Assembly: GCA_020161505.1 (NCBI GenBank) | Contig: JAIUNY010000012.1 | Span: 29,213-93,212 of the forward strand | Length of the DNA: 64,000 bases | Direction: 5' to 3' | Source of the DNA: Armatimonadota bacterium | Lineage (GTDB): Bacteria; Armatimonadota; Fimbriimonadia; Fimbriimonadales; Fimbriimonadaceae | In this document: positions 40,313 through 48,797 of the stretch, piece after piece | Numbering within the stretch: position 1 is the first letter of the stretch | Layout of the letters: every line of letters begins with the position of its first letter | Notes under the pieces: generated by a model | What the model was told of the DNA's origin: nothing | Databases searched by the model: none | The model's input: the letters and a program-made list of their open reading frames with translations, nothing else | Position numbers and translations under genes: made by a program

Positions 40313-41632
40313 ATGGAGGCGTCGCTCCCGCAGAAACTCAACCTCGGCGTCGCCCTCTCGGAAGAGCAGCTCTATGTGCTCGATCAAATCCCCGACATGC
40401 CCTTTGGGGGCAGGATCATTTTTGTCACGGGCCGCGCGGGAACCGGGAAATCCACCCTTCTCCGAGCTCTCAGCGCGATCACGCCGATGAAATACGCCGT
40501 GCTCGCCCCCACGGGCATCGCCGCGATCAACGCCGGCGGTCAGACCATCCACTCGTTCTTCAATCTTCCACTCGGCCCCCTCGACCCCGAGACGAGCGAG
40601 ATCCCCGTGTTCAAAGTCGGCGGTCAGAAGAGCAAGCTCATCAAAGAGCTCGACCTGCTCATCATCGACGAGATCAGCATGGTGCGGGCCGACCTCCTGG
40701 ACGCTATTGATGTCAGTTTGCGCCGCAATCGTGGACGAAACGAACCCTTCGGGGGAGTCACCGTCGTTGCCTTTGGCGATGTTTGGCAGTTGGAGCCTGT
40801 GGTTGCAGGGCAAGCGGAAAGCGAGTTCCTAGCCCACCACTACCGCAGCCCCTTCTTCTTTGATAGCCACATCGTACGGCAAGTCGGCATGGATGTTTTC
40901 GAGCTTCAAACCGTCCACCGACAAGTCACCGATCCGGAGTTCCTCTGGGCGCTCGACCGACTCCGCGTCGGGGATACGGGCGAACTGAATCTGTTTCTCG
41001 ACCGGGTGGCCCAGCCCTTGACCTCCGCAGCTCTCACTCTCACCACCACCAACGCCCGGGCGAATCTCATCAACACCACCAACCTGATGAAACTCCCTGG
41101 ATCCCAGCGAGCTTACGAAGCCCGGGTCGAAGGCGACTTCGGGAAAGATCTGCCCGCAGACGAGATCCTGAACCTGAAGCCAGGGGCGCAGGTGATGTTT
41201 GTCAAAAACAGCAAGCAGTGGGTCAATGGCACGCTGGGGCACGTCACCTCGGTTGGAGATGAGGAGATCAAGGTTCAGATCGTCGACGGTGAGGAGGTCG
41301 TGGTGGCGCGGGAGATTTGGGAGAAAAACCGATTCACGTGGGATCGTGCCAAGTCACGCATCGTCACGGAGCCGATTGGGAGCTTCGTCCAGTTTCCTCT
41401 CCGCCTTGCCTGGGCCGTGACCATCCACAAGAGTCAAGGGCTCACCTTCGATCGGTTGATTCTGGATCTCGACCGAAAGGCCTTCGCCCACGGGCAGATC
41501 TACGTCGCCTTGAGCCGATGTCGGACGGCGGCGGGGCTCAGCCTTTCGCGCCCCATCGACCCGAACGAAATCTTCGTCCACGAGCGCGTCCAGGAATTCG
41601 CCCGCGAAGCCGGGCTCACCACTCAAACCTGA
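40313..41632 (+). CDS. Pif1-like superfamily 1B DNA helicase
   Basis: 439 residues. Walker A FVTGRAGTGKST near residue 38, then APTGIAAINAGGQTIHSFF (motif Ia, characteristic of Pif1), LLIIDEISMVRADLLDAID (motif II), FGDVWQLEPV (motif III) and a C-terminal WAVTIHKSQGLTFD and YVALSRCRTAAGL (motifs V and VI, UvrD_C_2). Pif1 helicases move 5' to 3' and resolve G-quadruplexes and stalled forks. Compact size and lack of accessory domains fit the bacterial class. Confidence 0.92.
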   Translation: MEASLPQKLNLGVALSEEQLYVLDQIPDMPFGGRIIFVTGRAGTGKSTLLRALSAITPMKYAVLAPTGIAAINAGGQTIHSFFNLPLGPLDPETSEIPVFKVGGQKSKLIKELDLLIIDEISMVRADLLDAIDVSLRRNRGRNEPFGGVTVVAFGDVWQLEPVVAGQAESEFLAHHYRSPFFFDSHIVRQVGMDVFELQTVHRQVTDPEFLWALDRLRVGDTGELNLFLDRVAQPLTSAALTLTTTNARANLINTTNLMKLPGSQRAYEARVEGDFGKDLPADEILNLKPGAQVMFVKNSKQWVNGTLGHVTSVGDEEIKVQIVDGEEVVVAREIWEKNRFTWDRAKSRIVTEPIGSFVQFPLRLAWAVTIHKSQGLTFDRLILDLDRKAFAHGQIYVALSRCRTAAGLSLSRPIDPNEIFVHERVQEFAREAGLTTQT

Positions 41633-41696
41633 CGATTCCCACGCGGCAACAAGAGCCAAAACGCCCGATCCTGCCGAGCCCACGCCTCCGCTCTCG

Positions 41697-41702
41697 TAGA
41701 CT
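41697..41702 (+). promoter_or_regulatory. -10 box before the MacB-like permease gene
   Basis: TAGACT, preceded by G, ends 9 bases before the ATG. Confidence 0.45.
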
Positions 41703-41711
41703 CACCTTGGA

Positions 41712-42896
41712 ATGGGTCTCACCCACGCGCTTCAGAGTCTTCGCGAGAACCTGCGATCCGCCGTGCTCAGCATGGTCGGAGTCGCGGTGGCAGCTATCGC
41801 CATTCTCCTCCTGGTCAGCATCGGTCTGGGCGTCCAAAAGGACATCACCGGGCAGATCGAGGATCTGGGCGCGAATATCCTGATCGTCGTGCCGGGCAAG
41901 GTGAACATGAACACCTTCAACCCAAACCTCGGCGGGAAGAGCTTCCTGAGCGACAAAGCGGCCGGCCATGTCGGCGAGGTGCAGGGAGTCAAGCGAGTTG
42001 CCCAGTGGAGTTTTGCCGGGGGCGGAATCATCGCCGACGGGAAGGAAGCCTATCCCATCATCATCGCCTCCTCGCCCGAGTGGTTCCAGATGCAGAAGCA
42101 GGAAATGGCGGAAGGAGCCCCCTACACCGCCGATACCGCAGAGCCCTCGTGCATCCTCGGATCGGTGGCTGCGGAAGAACTGTTCGGTGACCAACCTGCC
42201 CTGGGTAAGCCGGTGGAGATCAACGGCCACACCTACAAAGTCGCCGGGGTGATCCAGGACAAGAAGGCAGAAAACTCGCCGTTTTCCATGTTCAGCATGG
42301 TCAATGTCGCCTACATACCCCTTTCCCACGTGAGATCTGTTCAGGAGAACGTCCAAGTCGACCGGATCATTGTCGAGATTGACAATGCCGTGGAGCCGAA
42401 GACTCTTGTCTCCTCAGTCGAAAAAGCCCTTGGGCGGTCGCTCACCCCGATGCAGTATTCGGTTCTCACGCAGGAGGATCTTCTTCGCCTGGTGTTCCAA
42501 GTTCTCGGGATTCTCGGCACCCTTGTTGTGGGGCTCACCAGCATCGCCTTGGTTGTCGGAGGACTCGGCATCATGACGGTGATGCTGATGAGTGTTGGCG
42601 AACGCACCTCGGAAATCGGCATCCGTAAAGCCATCGGGGCGAGCCGGAACCAGGTATTCCGTCAATTCTTGTGGGAAGCGGCCTTAATTGGGCTCGCAGG
42701 GGTCGTGGTGGGCCTCATCATCAGCGTCATCGTCTGCGAAATCATCCGGAACACCACCTCGATCAAGCCTCTGGTGACCGGCGAAACGATCCTGATGACC
42801 TTCGCGGTGGGGCTCGGACTCGGGTGTTTGTTTGGCGTGATCCCGGCGATCAAAGCCAGCCGGATGGATCCGGTCGTGGCTCTGCGGCACGAGTGA
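41712..42896 (+). CDS. MacB-like ABC transporter permease
   Basis: 394 residues. One N-terminal membrane segment (MVGVAVAAIAILLLVSIGLGV), a large periplasmic MacB-PCD domain (about 45-260), and a C-terminal FtsX-like part with three membrane segments and the conserved GERTSEIGIRKAIGASRNQVFRQFLWEAALIG. Such proteins act as mechanotransmitters for export or lipoprotein release and need an ATPase and usually a membrane fusion protein, neither of which is next to this gene. Confidence 0.9.
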   Translation: MGLTHALQSLRENLRSAVLSMVGVAVAAIAILLLVSIGLGVQKDITGQIEDLGANILIVVPGKVNMNTFNPNLGGKSFLSDKAAGHVGEVQGVKRVAQWSFAGGGIIADGKEAYPIIIASSPEWFQMQKQEMAEGAPYTADTAEPSCILGSVAAEELFGDQPALGKPVEINGHTYKVAGVIQDKKAENSPFSMFSMVNVAYIPLSHVRSVQENVQVDRIIVEIDNAVEPKTLVSSVEKALGRSLTPMQYSVLTQEDLLRLVFQVLGILGTLVVGLTSIALVVGGLGIMTVMLMSVGERTSEIGIRKAIGASRNQVFRQFLWEAALIGLAGVVVGLIISVIVCEIIRNTTSIKPLVTGETILMTFAVGLGLGCLFGVIPAIKASRMDPVVALRHE

Positions 42897-42905
42897 GTGC
42901 CGCGC

Positions 42906-43247
42906 CTACGGAACTTGCCCGTGAATGGAGCAGCTCGAAGGGGTCGAGTGCGGACCAATCGTGTAGACGCCCCCTTCAGGGCAGGTTGGAAACTCTTTGA
43001 TGTATTCGGGAGCAAGCTCAGTGGAATCGGCGACGTCTGTCGCTTCCTTCCCCTGATCCATCGCCCACTGCTGTTTTGCGTTGTCTACCAGGCGAAGATT
43101 TTCGTGGCAAGCCTTGATGCGTGTGGTCTGCCGGATTTTCATCCAGCTCGGCACGGCGATCCCCAGGAGAATCCCAATGATCAATACCACGATCATGATC
43201 TCGACCAGGGTGAAGCCCCTTCGGGCAAGGCGTGCGGCTCGCAACAT
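42906..43247 (-). CDS. Minor pseudopilin-like protein
   Basis: 113 residues from ATG 43247: MLRAARLARRG, then FTLVEIMIVVLIIGILLGIAVPSW, the classical class-III prepilin signal with Glu+5. The short body ends in a Cys-containing GGVYTIGPHSTPSSCSIHG loop, a typical small pseudopilin or ComGC-like C-terminal disulfide (Cys in FPTCPEGG and SSCS). It is a different subfamily from the seven large paralogues. Its stop is about 10 bases upstream of the convergent permease stop, and it directly follows thrS. Confidence 0.85.
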   Translation of the reverse strand: MLRAARLARRGFTLVEIMIVVLIIGILLGIAVPSWMKIRQTTRIKACHENLRLVDNAKQQWAMDQGKEATDVADSTELAPEYIKEFPTCPEGGVYTIGPHSTPSSCSIHGQVP

Positions 43248-43326
43248 AAGTGAATTGTCGGCACCCGTGCCAGGTCTCTCTATTGATTGACCCGGCACGG
43301 ATTGCCATCTCTGCAGCAAGAATTCC

Positions 43327-45180
43327 CTACTTGCCCGCCAGAGACCCTAGGAATTCATCCAGTTTCATCGCACCGAGGTCCCCGTCTTCCCGTGACCGAA
43401 CGCCAACCGTACCGTTGGCGCAGTCTTGATCCCCGACCACGAGCATGTACGGGATCTTCTGGCGCTGGTTCTCCCGGATCTTCTTGCCGAGCGTTTGGCG
43501 CGACGCATCAACGTGCACGCGGTACGCCGACTCGACTCCCTCGACAGGCTCGAACGGCGTTTGCTCTTCTTCCGCGACAAACTTGTACGGGTAGCCCTGA
43601 AGCCGCGACGCGATCGCCGAGGCATAGGCCACGTGACGATCCGCGATGGGCAACACCGCAATCTGCACCGGGCTGAGCCAGAACGGGAATGCGCCCGCGT
43701 ACTGCTCGGTGAGGAGTCCAATCATGCGCTCAAGCGAGCCGAACGGCGCGCGGTGAATCATGATCGGTCGGTGAGGCTTGCTGTCCTCGCCCGTGTATTC
43801 CAGATCAAATCGCTCAGGGAGGTTGTAGTCCACCTGCACGGTGCCCATTTGCCACTCGCGACCAAGCGCATCTTTGATGATCAGGTCAAGTTTCGGGCCA
43901 TAGAACGCTGCGTCGCCCGGGGAGACTTCGTACTCCAGACCGAGTTCGTCGCAGGCCTGCTTGATCGAGGTCTCTGCCAGCCGCCAATTCTCTTCGTGAC
44001 CGACATACTTGTCGCTGCTGGGATCCTTGGTTCCTACCCGAACGCGGTACTCGTTGAGTCCAAGTTTCTTCAGTACGACCATCATCAAATCGACCACACC
44101 CTTGAACTCCTCTAGGAGTTGATCCGGGCGGACGAAGAGGTGGGCATCGTCCTGCGTGAATCCGCGAACCCGCAGCATTCCCGCAAGCTCTCCGCTTTGC
44201 TCATACCGATATACCGTGCCGAATTCCGCCAGGCGAACCGGCAGATCACGATAACTTCTCATCGCAGAGCTATAGATTTCGATGTGGAACGGGCAGTTCA
44301 TCGGTTTGAGGATGAACGTCTCCTTCTCCTCATCTTCCATGAACGGGAACATCTTGTCGCGGTAGGTGAGGATGTGCCCCGACTTTTCGTACAGCCTCTG
44401 ACTCGCGATGTTCGGCGTCACGACACCCTGGTACCCGCGTCGAGATTGTTCTTGCTTCAAAAAGTCGCTCAGAACGTCGCGAATCATCGCGCCCTTAGGG
44501 AGCCACAGGGCCAGCCCCGGCCCAACGCGCGGGCTGAACATAAAGAGCCCGAGCTCTCGGCCAAGCACGCGGTGGTCGCGCTTTTTGGCTTCCTCCAAGT
44601 TATGCAGATAGAGCTCCAGCTCTTCTTTGCTCTCGAAAGCGGTTCCGTAAATCCGAGTGAGCTGCTTATTCTTCACGTCGCCGCGCCAATAGGCACCCGC
44701 GATGTGCATCAGCTTGAAGTGCTTGATCGGCCCCGTGGATTCGATGTGGGGACCCCGGCAGAGATCAATGAAGCGGTGCTCCTTTCCTTGCTTGTCCGTG
44801 GCCTTTTGATCGTAGAAACTCACTTCTTCGTCGCCCGGAATGGCCTCAAGGAGTTCCAGTTTGTAGAGCGCGGTTTCTTCTCCCTGACCATGAGTGCAGT
44901 CGGTGAGGATGAGCTTGCGGGCTTCTTCTTTGTTCGCCACAACCTTGCGCTCGATCGGTTGATTGAGTTTGGCGAGTTCGCGCATGCGCTGCTCCACCTT
45001 CACCAATTCCTCTTCCTTGAACGGCTCGACAAAGTCGATGTCGTAGTAGAAGCCGTTGTCGATCGGGGGGCCAATCGCGAGCTTTGCGCCAGGGTAAAGC
45101 TCGGTGATCGCCTGCGCCATGAGGTGGGCGGCTGAGTGGCGAAGTTTGTAGAGCTCGGATTGCTCGTAAGGTTGATTCAT
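43327..45180 (-). CDS. thrS: Threonyl-tRNA synthetase lacking the TGS domain
   Basis: 617 residues. The editing domain begins at residue 12 (LRHSAAHLMAQAI) and has the HxxxH and C(R/T)GPH motifs (IDLCRGPHIE). The class II core follows: FMFSPRVGPGLALWLPKG, MKPMNCPFHIEIY-type motif 2 zone (LKPMNCPFHIEIYSS) with the zinc-site Cys, and LIKDALGREWQMGTVQVDYNLPERFDLEY. The anticodon domain has an acidic insert after YKFVAEEEQTPFEPVEGVE. The TGS domain (about 60 residues) present in most bacterial ThrRS is missing. Upstream GGGAGGG site; no T-box seen. Confidence 0.95.
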   Translation of the reverse strand: MNQPYEQSELYKLRHSAAHLMAQAITELYPGAKLAIGPPIDNGFYYDIDFVEPFKEEELVKVEQRMRELAKLNQPIERKVVANKEEARKLILTDCTHGQGEETALYKLELLEAIPGDEEVSFYDQKATDKQGKEHRFIDLCRGPHIESTGPIKHFKLMHIAGAYWRGDVKNKQLTRIYGTAFESKEELELYLHNLEEAKKRDHRVLGRELGLFMFSPRVGPGLALWLPKGAMIRDVLSDFLKQEQSRRGYQGVVTPNIASQRLYEKSGHILTYRDKMFPFMEDEEKETFILKPMNCPFHIEIYSSAMRSYRDLPVRLAEFGTVYRYEQSGELAGMLRVRGFTQDDAHLFVRPDQLLEEFKGVVDLMMVVLKKLGLNEYRVRVGTKDPSSDKYVGHEENWRLAETSIKQACDELGLEYEVSPGDAAFYGPKLDLIIKDALGREWQMGTVQVDYNLPERFDLEYTGEDSKPHRPIMIHRAPFGSLERMIGLLTEQYAGAFPFWLSPVQIAVLPIADRHVAYASAIASRLQGYPYKFVAEEEQTPFEPVEGVESAYRVHVDASRQTLGKKIRENQRQKIPYMLVVGDQDCANGTVGVRSREDGDLGAMKLDEFLGSLAGK

Positions 45181-45268
45181 CAGATATCCCTCCCAGACGA
45201 TGGGAAAAAGTTGTCAATCAGGAGGATACCCGCACGATCCCGCGAACCTCGGAGGCACGGCTGTCGTC

Positions 45269-45274
45269 TAATGT
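45269..45274 (+). promoter_or_regulatory. -10 box before the exported-protein gene at 45281
   Basis: TAATGT (or the overlapping TCTAAT) ends 6-8 bases before the ATG. Confidence 0.35.
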
Positions 45275-45280
45275 CCCGTG

Positions 45281-46072
45281 ATGAAAGCTCATCGCGTTCT
45301 TCCGTTCATCGGGTTGGCCCTGGCTTCCGCCTCCGCCATGGCCCAAGATCCTGCCGAAGTCATGATGGCGAGCGCGCTCAGTGAGCTGAGCCAGCATAGC
45401 CAACTCGGTCTGCGCATTCAGGGCTATGTTCAGGGCAGCACCACCACCCAGGTTCCGCTTTTGACCGAGCTTTCCTACGCTCGAACCGCCAGCGGCTCCA
45501 CGGTGCTGGAGCAGTTCACCTACAAGAATGGGGTGCTCCAGTCCCGCATCGTTGCCGATGGCGGACGACTGTGGTTTTACGACGCCTTGCGCCACGAATA
45601 CAGCTCCTGGAACTACGGCAACGGATCCGTTCAGAACCCCAACCGCGCCGTTTTGGTCGTTCTCCGTAAACTCAGCAAGGATCAAGATGGCCTCCTTTCC
45701 CAGGCCCTGATCGACTCTCTGGATGTGGCGGCGAACGGGGCCTTCTGGATGCAATCTCGCTGGAAACCCTGGATGACCCTCGCCACCGTTACCTCGAGCA
45801 CCACTACGGTCTCAGCCGAGGTAACGACACCTTTTTACCAGAATCTTGTCTATTCCGTCACGCCTCCGGGGATCCCCACCAACGGGCTCTACCGGCTCGA
45901 CCAGATTCAGTTCTACTCCACGCGCCCTCGTGGTAACGGCACCGAGGTCACCGAATGGACGGCTACGATCAACCGGGGAGGCGTTCATTCGAACGCGACC
46001 TTTGCCTTTAACCCTGGCACGGCGAAGCCCGTGTCCATCGGTCTGAGCCAGCTGACGGGCGGCGGAAACTAG
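45281..46072 (+). CDS. Exported protein of unknown function
   Basis: 263 residues with a signal peptide ending ASAMAQ. The mature part has an amphipathic helix (EVMMASALSELSQHSQLGLRIQGY) then mostly beta-strands (YKNGVLQSRIVADGGRLWFYDALRHEYSSWNYG). This layout, a helix followed by a curved beta sheet, recalls LolA/LppX-like lipoprotein carriers (DUF2092 type), but there is no decisive motif. Export is well supported, function is not. Confidence 0.55.
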   Translation: MKAHRVLPFIGLALASASAMAQDPAEVMMASALSELSQHSQLGLRIQGYVQGSTTTQVPLLTELSYARTASGSTVLEQFTYKNGVLQSRIVADGGRLWFYDALRHEYSSWNYGNGSVQNPNRAVLVVLRKLSKDQDGLLSQALIDSLDVAANGAFWMQSRWKPWMTLATVTSSTTTVSAEVTTPFYQNLVYSVTPPGIPTNGLYRLDQIQFYSTRPRGNGTEVTEWTATINRGGVHSNATFAFNPGTAKPVSIGLSQLTGGGN

Positions 46073-46473
46073 CCTTCAGAACGCTCCGGGTTCGGGAGGC
46101 ACGCCATCGCTGCCTCCCGGAACTGATCCCAGGCATCCTCGGTCGCCGGGCCAATCATGAGCAGGCGAGCCGGTGGACAGTACGCATAAACTCTTCTGGG
46201 CCAAGTTTCTGACCACTCCGGCGGCTTCTGAGTCAATGATTTCTTGACCCAACTTGCACGAATCAGATCTTCACGGTCTTCTTTTGAGAACGCGGTGAGA
46301 TCGACCCGCCAGGCATCCTGAAGAGCCTGCTCCGATTCAATGAGGCGGAGCCACAGCTCCATGTCCCCCAGATCCTGAGGGCCGAATCCGCCGACGATCA
46401 CTCTCGCTTCTTCCTCCGCCCACATGGTGACATCCGTCAGGACGATCGTCGAGTAGTGGGCCTTCCAAAGCAT
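46069..46473 (-). CDS. Protein of unknown function
   Basis: A 134-residue soluble protein, no signal peptide. It is rich in Trp, Glu and Asp and has an acidic helix (FSKEDREDLIRASWVKK). I do not recognise a family. The gene's stop overlaps that of the exported-protein gene by 4 bases (convergent), and GC-rich coding-type composition supports it as real. It may be co-transcribed with the AIM24 gene upstream across a hairpin. Confidence 0.5.
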   Translation of the reverse strand: MLWKAHYSTIVLTDVTMWAEEEARVIVGGFGPQDLGDMELWLRLIESEQALQDAWRVDLTAFSKEDREDLIRASWVKKSLTQKPPEWSETWPRRVYAYCPPARLLMIGPATEDAWDQFREAAMACLPNPERSEG

Positions 46474-46497
46474 CGTGGGCGGGAGTGAGTGAACGCT

Positions 46498-46521
46498 GGG
46501 GGAGCCGTCTCCGGCTCCCCC
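46498..46521. terminator. Perfect hairpin between the AIM24 gene and the next gene
   Basis: GGGGGAGCCG-TCTC-CGGCTCCCCC, a perfect 10-base stem. No T run on either side. Confidence 0.6.
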
Positions 46522-46538
46522 GAGTGAACGAACGGCGC

Positions 46539-47198
46539 TTAGCCGCGGGCCGGCATCATCGCGATGAGAGCGCTGATGGTGCGGGTTTGGGTGTACACAA
46601 TTCCAGGGCCAGTCATCTCGGCGACAATTCCTTCGCCCGACGTGACCGAACCGAGGAGGCTTCGGGTTGCCTTGCGCAGGTTGTAGCCCATGCCCTCACT
46701 GAACGCGACCAGGTGCCCCGTATCGACAATGTAGCCTTGTCCGGGTTGAAGCTCGACGGCTCGCATCGCGCCATAGGTGGCGAGCATCAGCATGCCGGGG
46801 CCGGCAATGCGCATCATGAACAAGCCTTCCCCGCCAAAGAATCCTTTCAGGCTCGCCTGAGTTTGGATTTCCAACCGGGTATCGCCCGCCAGGTAGGCAC
46901 CACTCGTGACGATCAGAGGTCGGGCCGAGACATCGACCACGGCAATGTCGCCTGGCAAACCAGGAGCCAGCAAAACTTCGCCCGGGCCATTGGTCGCGGT
47001 GAAAGTCGTTTGGAAGGCACTCTCGCCCGTCAGCATTCGACCGAACATCTTGCCCAGGCCTCCCGCCACTTTGCTTTCGAGGTTGATCGAGGGACTCATG
47101 CTCATCATCGCGCCGCTTTCCGCGCGGATTGACTCGCCTGGCTCCAGCATGATTCGGGCTACCGCGAATTCGGGTTGAAACAAAATCTCGTGTCGCAT
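46539..47198 (-). CDS. TIGR00266/AIM24 family protein
   Basis: 219 residues with the family's beta-helix-like body: PEFAVARIMLEPGESIRAESGAMMSM start, GKMFGRMLTGESAFQTTF, then GEVLLAPGLPGDIAVVDV and QGYIVDTGHLVAF. Members are widespread, distantly tryptophan-attenuation-protein-like and of uncertain role (mitochondrial AIM24 affects membrane organisation). ATG 47198 is chosen because a TAACCT box lies 7 bases upstream and the domain begins there. Confidence 0.88.
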   Translation of the reverse strand: MRHEILFQPEFAVARIMLEPGESIRAESGAMMSMSPSINLESKVAGGLGKMFGRMLTGESAFQTTFTATNGPGEVLLAPGLPGDIAVVDVSARPLIVTSGAYLAGDTRLEIQTQASLKGFFGGEGLFMMRIAGPGMLMLATYGAMRAVELQPGQGYIVDTGHLVAFSEGMGYNLRKATRSLLGSVTSGEGIVAEMTGPGIVYTQTRTISALIAMMPARG

Positions 47199-47205
47199 CG
47201 CTGCC

Positions 47206-47211
47206 AGGTTA
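47206..47211 (-). promoter_or_regulatory. -10 box before the AIM24 gene
   Basis: TAACCT on the minus strand, preceded by GG, ends 7 bases before the ATG. Confidence 0.5.
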
Positions 47212-47304
47212 CCAAACGATTTGGCCTCGCGGGGGCGAACACACAAAATATGTGCCCACGGGAACGTTCTCATCCATGCCACGCTAGAAAATCTGGCGCA
47301 CCGC

Positions 47305-48771
47305 ATGGCCCACGACACCCTCTCCGACGATCCCATCGCTGATTCTCCTGATCCGGCGGGCGCGCCGCGTGAGGAGAATTCGTTCAAGATCGTCTGGACT
47401 CTCGCCTGGCCTGCGGTCGCCCTGAACGCGCTCCAGACGATCAATTCGCTCCTTGATAGCTACTTTGTTCAGCACCTGAGCGCGGACGCGCTCACCGCGA
47501 TCGGCGCAGGCATGACCGCGAGTTGGCTCCTGCTGAGCCTGAGCATGGCGATGGGAGTCGCGGCAACCGCGATGGTCGCTCGCGCCTTTGGCGAAGGCGA
47601 AACCGAGAAGGTTCGCGAAACGAGCCGTCGGAGCCTGGGGTTCGCCGTGCTTGCGGGCATTGCCTTGCTGCTGCTTGCTCTGCCGCTTGCCCGACCCGCC
47701 GCTGCTCAGTTGATTCCCGCCAACGCCCCGGGCGCAGCAACGATGATGATTTCGTTCCTCACCATCGTTTCCCTGTCTCTCCCGGCTTCGTTCATCATCC
47801 AAACCCTCGCTGGATCCCTCAGAGGAATCGGCGACACAAAGAGCCCGATGGTGATCAGCGGCATCCAGATTCTGCTGCACATCTTGCTGAACTACCTGCT
47901 GATCTTTGGTAACCACAATGTATCTCTTTTCGGCTTTAACTTGGTGATTCCAGGTGCGAACTGGGGGCTGGATGGGGCAGCCTGGGCCATGACCTTCTCG
48001 ACATGGATCTCAGCGATCGGTTACGTCTTTTGGTGCGGGCGAACTCCCCTTGGCATCATGTGGCGGCTCCGATTGCCTGGCATGGAATGGACAGAACGTA
48101 TTTTCCGCCTCGCGGCTCCCGCTTCGTTGATGTCCATTGTCCGGGTGACCTCGTTGCTTGCGTTTATGAGCATTTTGAAGCTGGTGCCCGAGGGGAAAAT
48201 TGCCATCGGAGCGATTCGTCCAGGTTTTTCCATCGAAGCTTTAGCTTTCATGCCGGCCTTTGGGCTGGCGATCGCCGCCTCGGCTCTTGTCGGACAATCA
48301 CTCGGGATGGGAGACCCTCGGCGTGCTTCGCGACTTGGATGGATGGCCGCCCATCAGGCGGGGATTGTCTCGACGGTGGTGGCCGCGCTCCTCTTCATCT
48401 TCGCCGATCCCGTCGCCCACGCCGTGCTCCACGATCAGCCGCAGTTTGCCGAGCTCACCGCTGACTACATCCGCTACATCTGCGCCACGGAGACTCTGTT
48501 TGGCTACGCCATGGTGTTGATCAGCGCGATGCAGGGAGCAGGGGATACCGTTCGGCCATTTTGGATCACGGTGATTTGCATGTGGCTGGTTCGGGTGCCC
48601 TTGGCCGCCGTGCTCTCGCTGCAGAGCATTCCCCTCGGTTCCTGGTCGATCCCCGGGTTGGGGATGGGGGCCAGCGGATGCTGGCTCAGCATGGCCATCA
48701 CACAGGCGATCCAGGGAATCGCCGCCCTCTGGCTTTGGCACAAAGGTGCCTGGAAAACCGCCCGTGTTTAG
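47305..48771 (+). CDS. MATE family efflux transporter
   Basis: 488 residues with 12 predicted membrane segments in two homologous halves. The first half has ALNALQTINSLLDSYFVQHLSADALTAIGAG (the variable binding-site helix region) and GVAATAMVARAFGEGE; the second half repeats the pattern with LVGQSLGMGDPRRASR. MATE proteins export cationic drugs or polyketide-like molecules by Na+ or H+ antiport. The N-terminal 25 residues are an acidic, cytoplasmic, low-complexity tail. Substrate unknown. Confidence 0.92.
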   Translation: MAHDTLSDDPIADSPDPAGAPREENSFKIVWTLAWPAVALNALQTINSLLDSYFVQHLSADALTAIGAGMTASWLLLSLSMAMGVAATAMVARAFGEGETEKVRETSRRSLGFAVLAGIALLLLALPLARPAAAQLIPANAPGAATMMISFLTIVSLSLPASFIIQTLAGSLRGIGDTKSPMVISGIQILLHILLNYLLIFGNHNVSLFGFNLVIPGANWGLDGAAWAMTFSTWISAIGYVFWCGRTPLGIMWRLRLPGMEWTERIFRLAAPASLMSIVRVTSLLAFMSILKLVPEGKIAIGAIRPGFSIEALAFMPAFGLAIAASALVGQSLGMGDPRRASRLGWMAAHQAGIVSTVVAALLFIFADPVAHAVLHDQPQFAELTADYIRYICATETLFGYAMVLISAMQGAGDTVRPFWITVICMWLVRVPLAAVLSLQSIPLGSWSIPGLGMGASGCWLSMAITQAIQGIAALWLWHKGAWKTARV

Positions 48772-48797
48772 GCAACTTCTCTCGGTATTTCTTTCAC

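Noticed and set aside
45181..45280. T-box riboswitch upstream of thrS
   Set aside because: Only about 100 bases are available and no T-box consensus or specifier structure was found.
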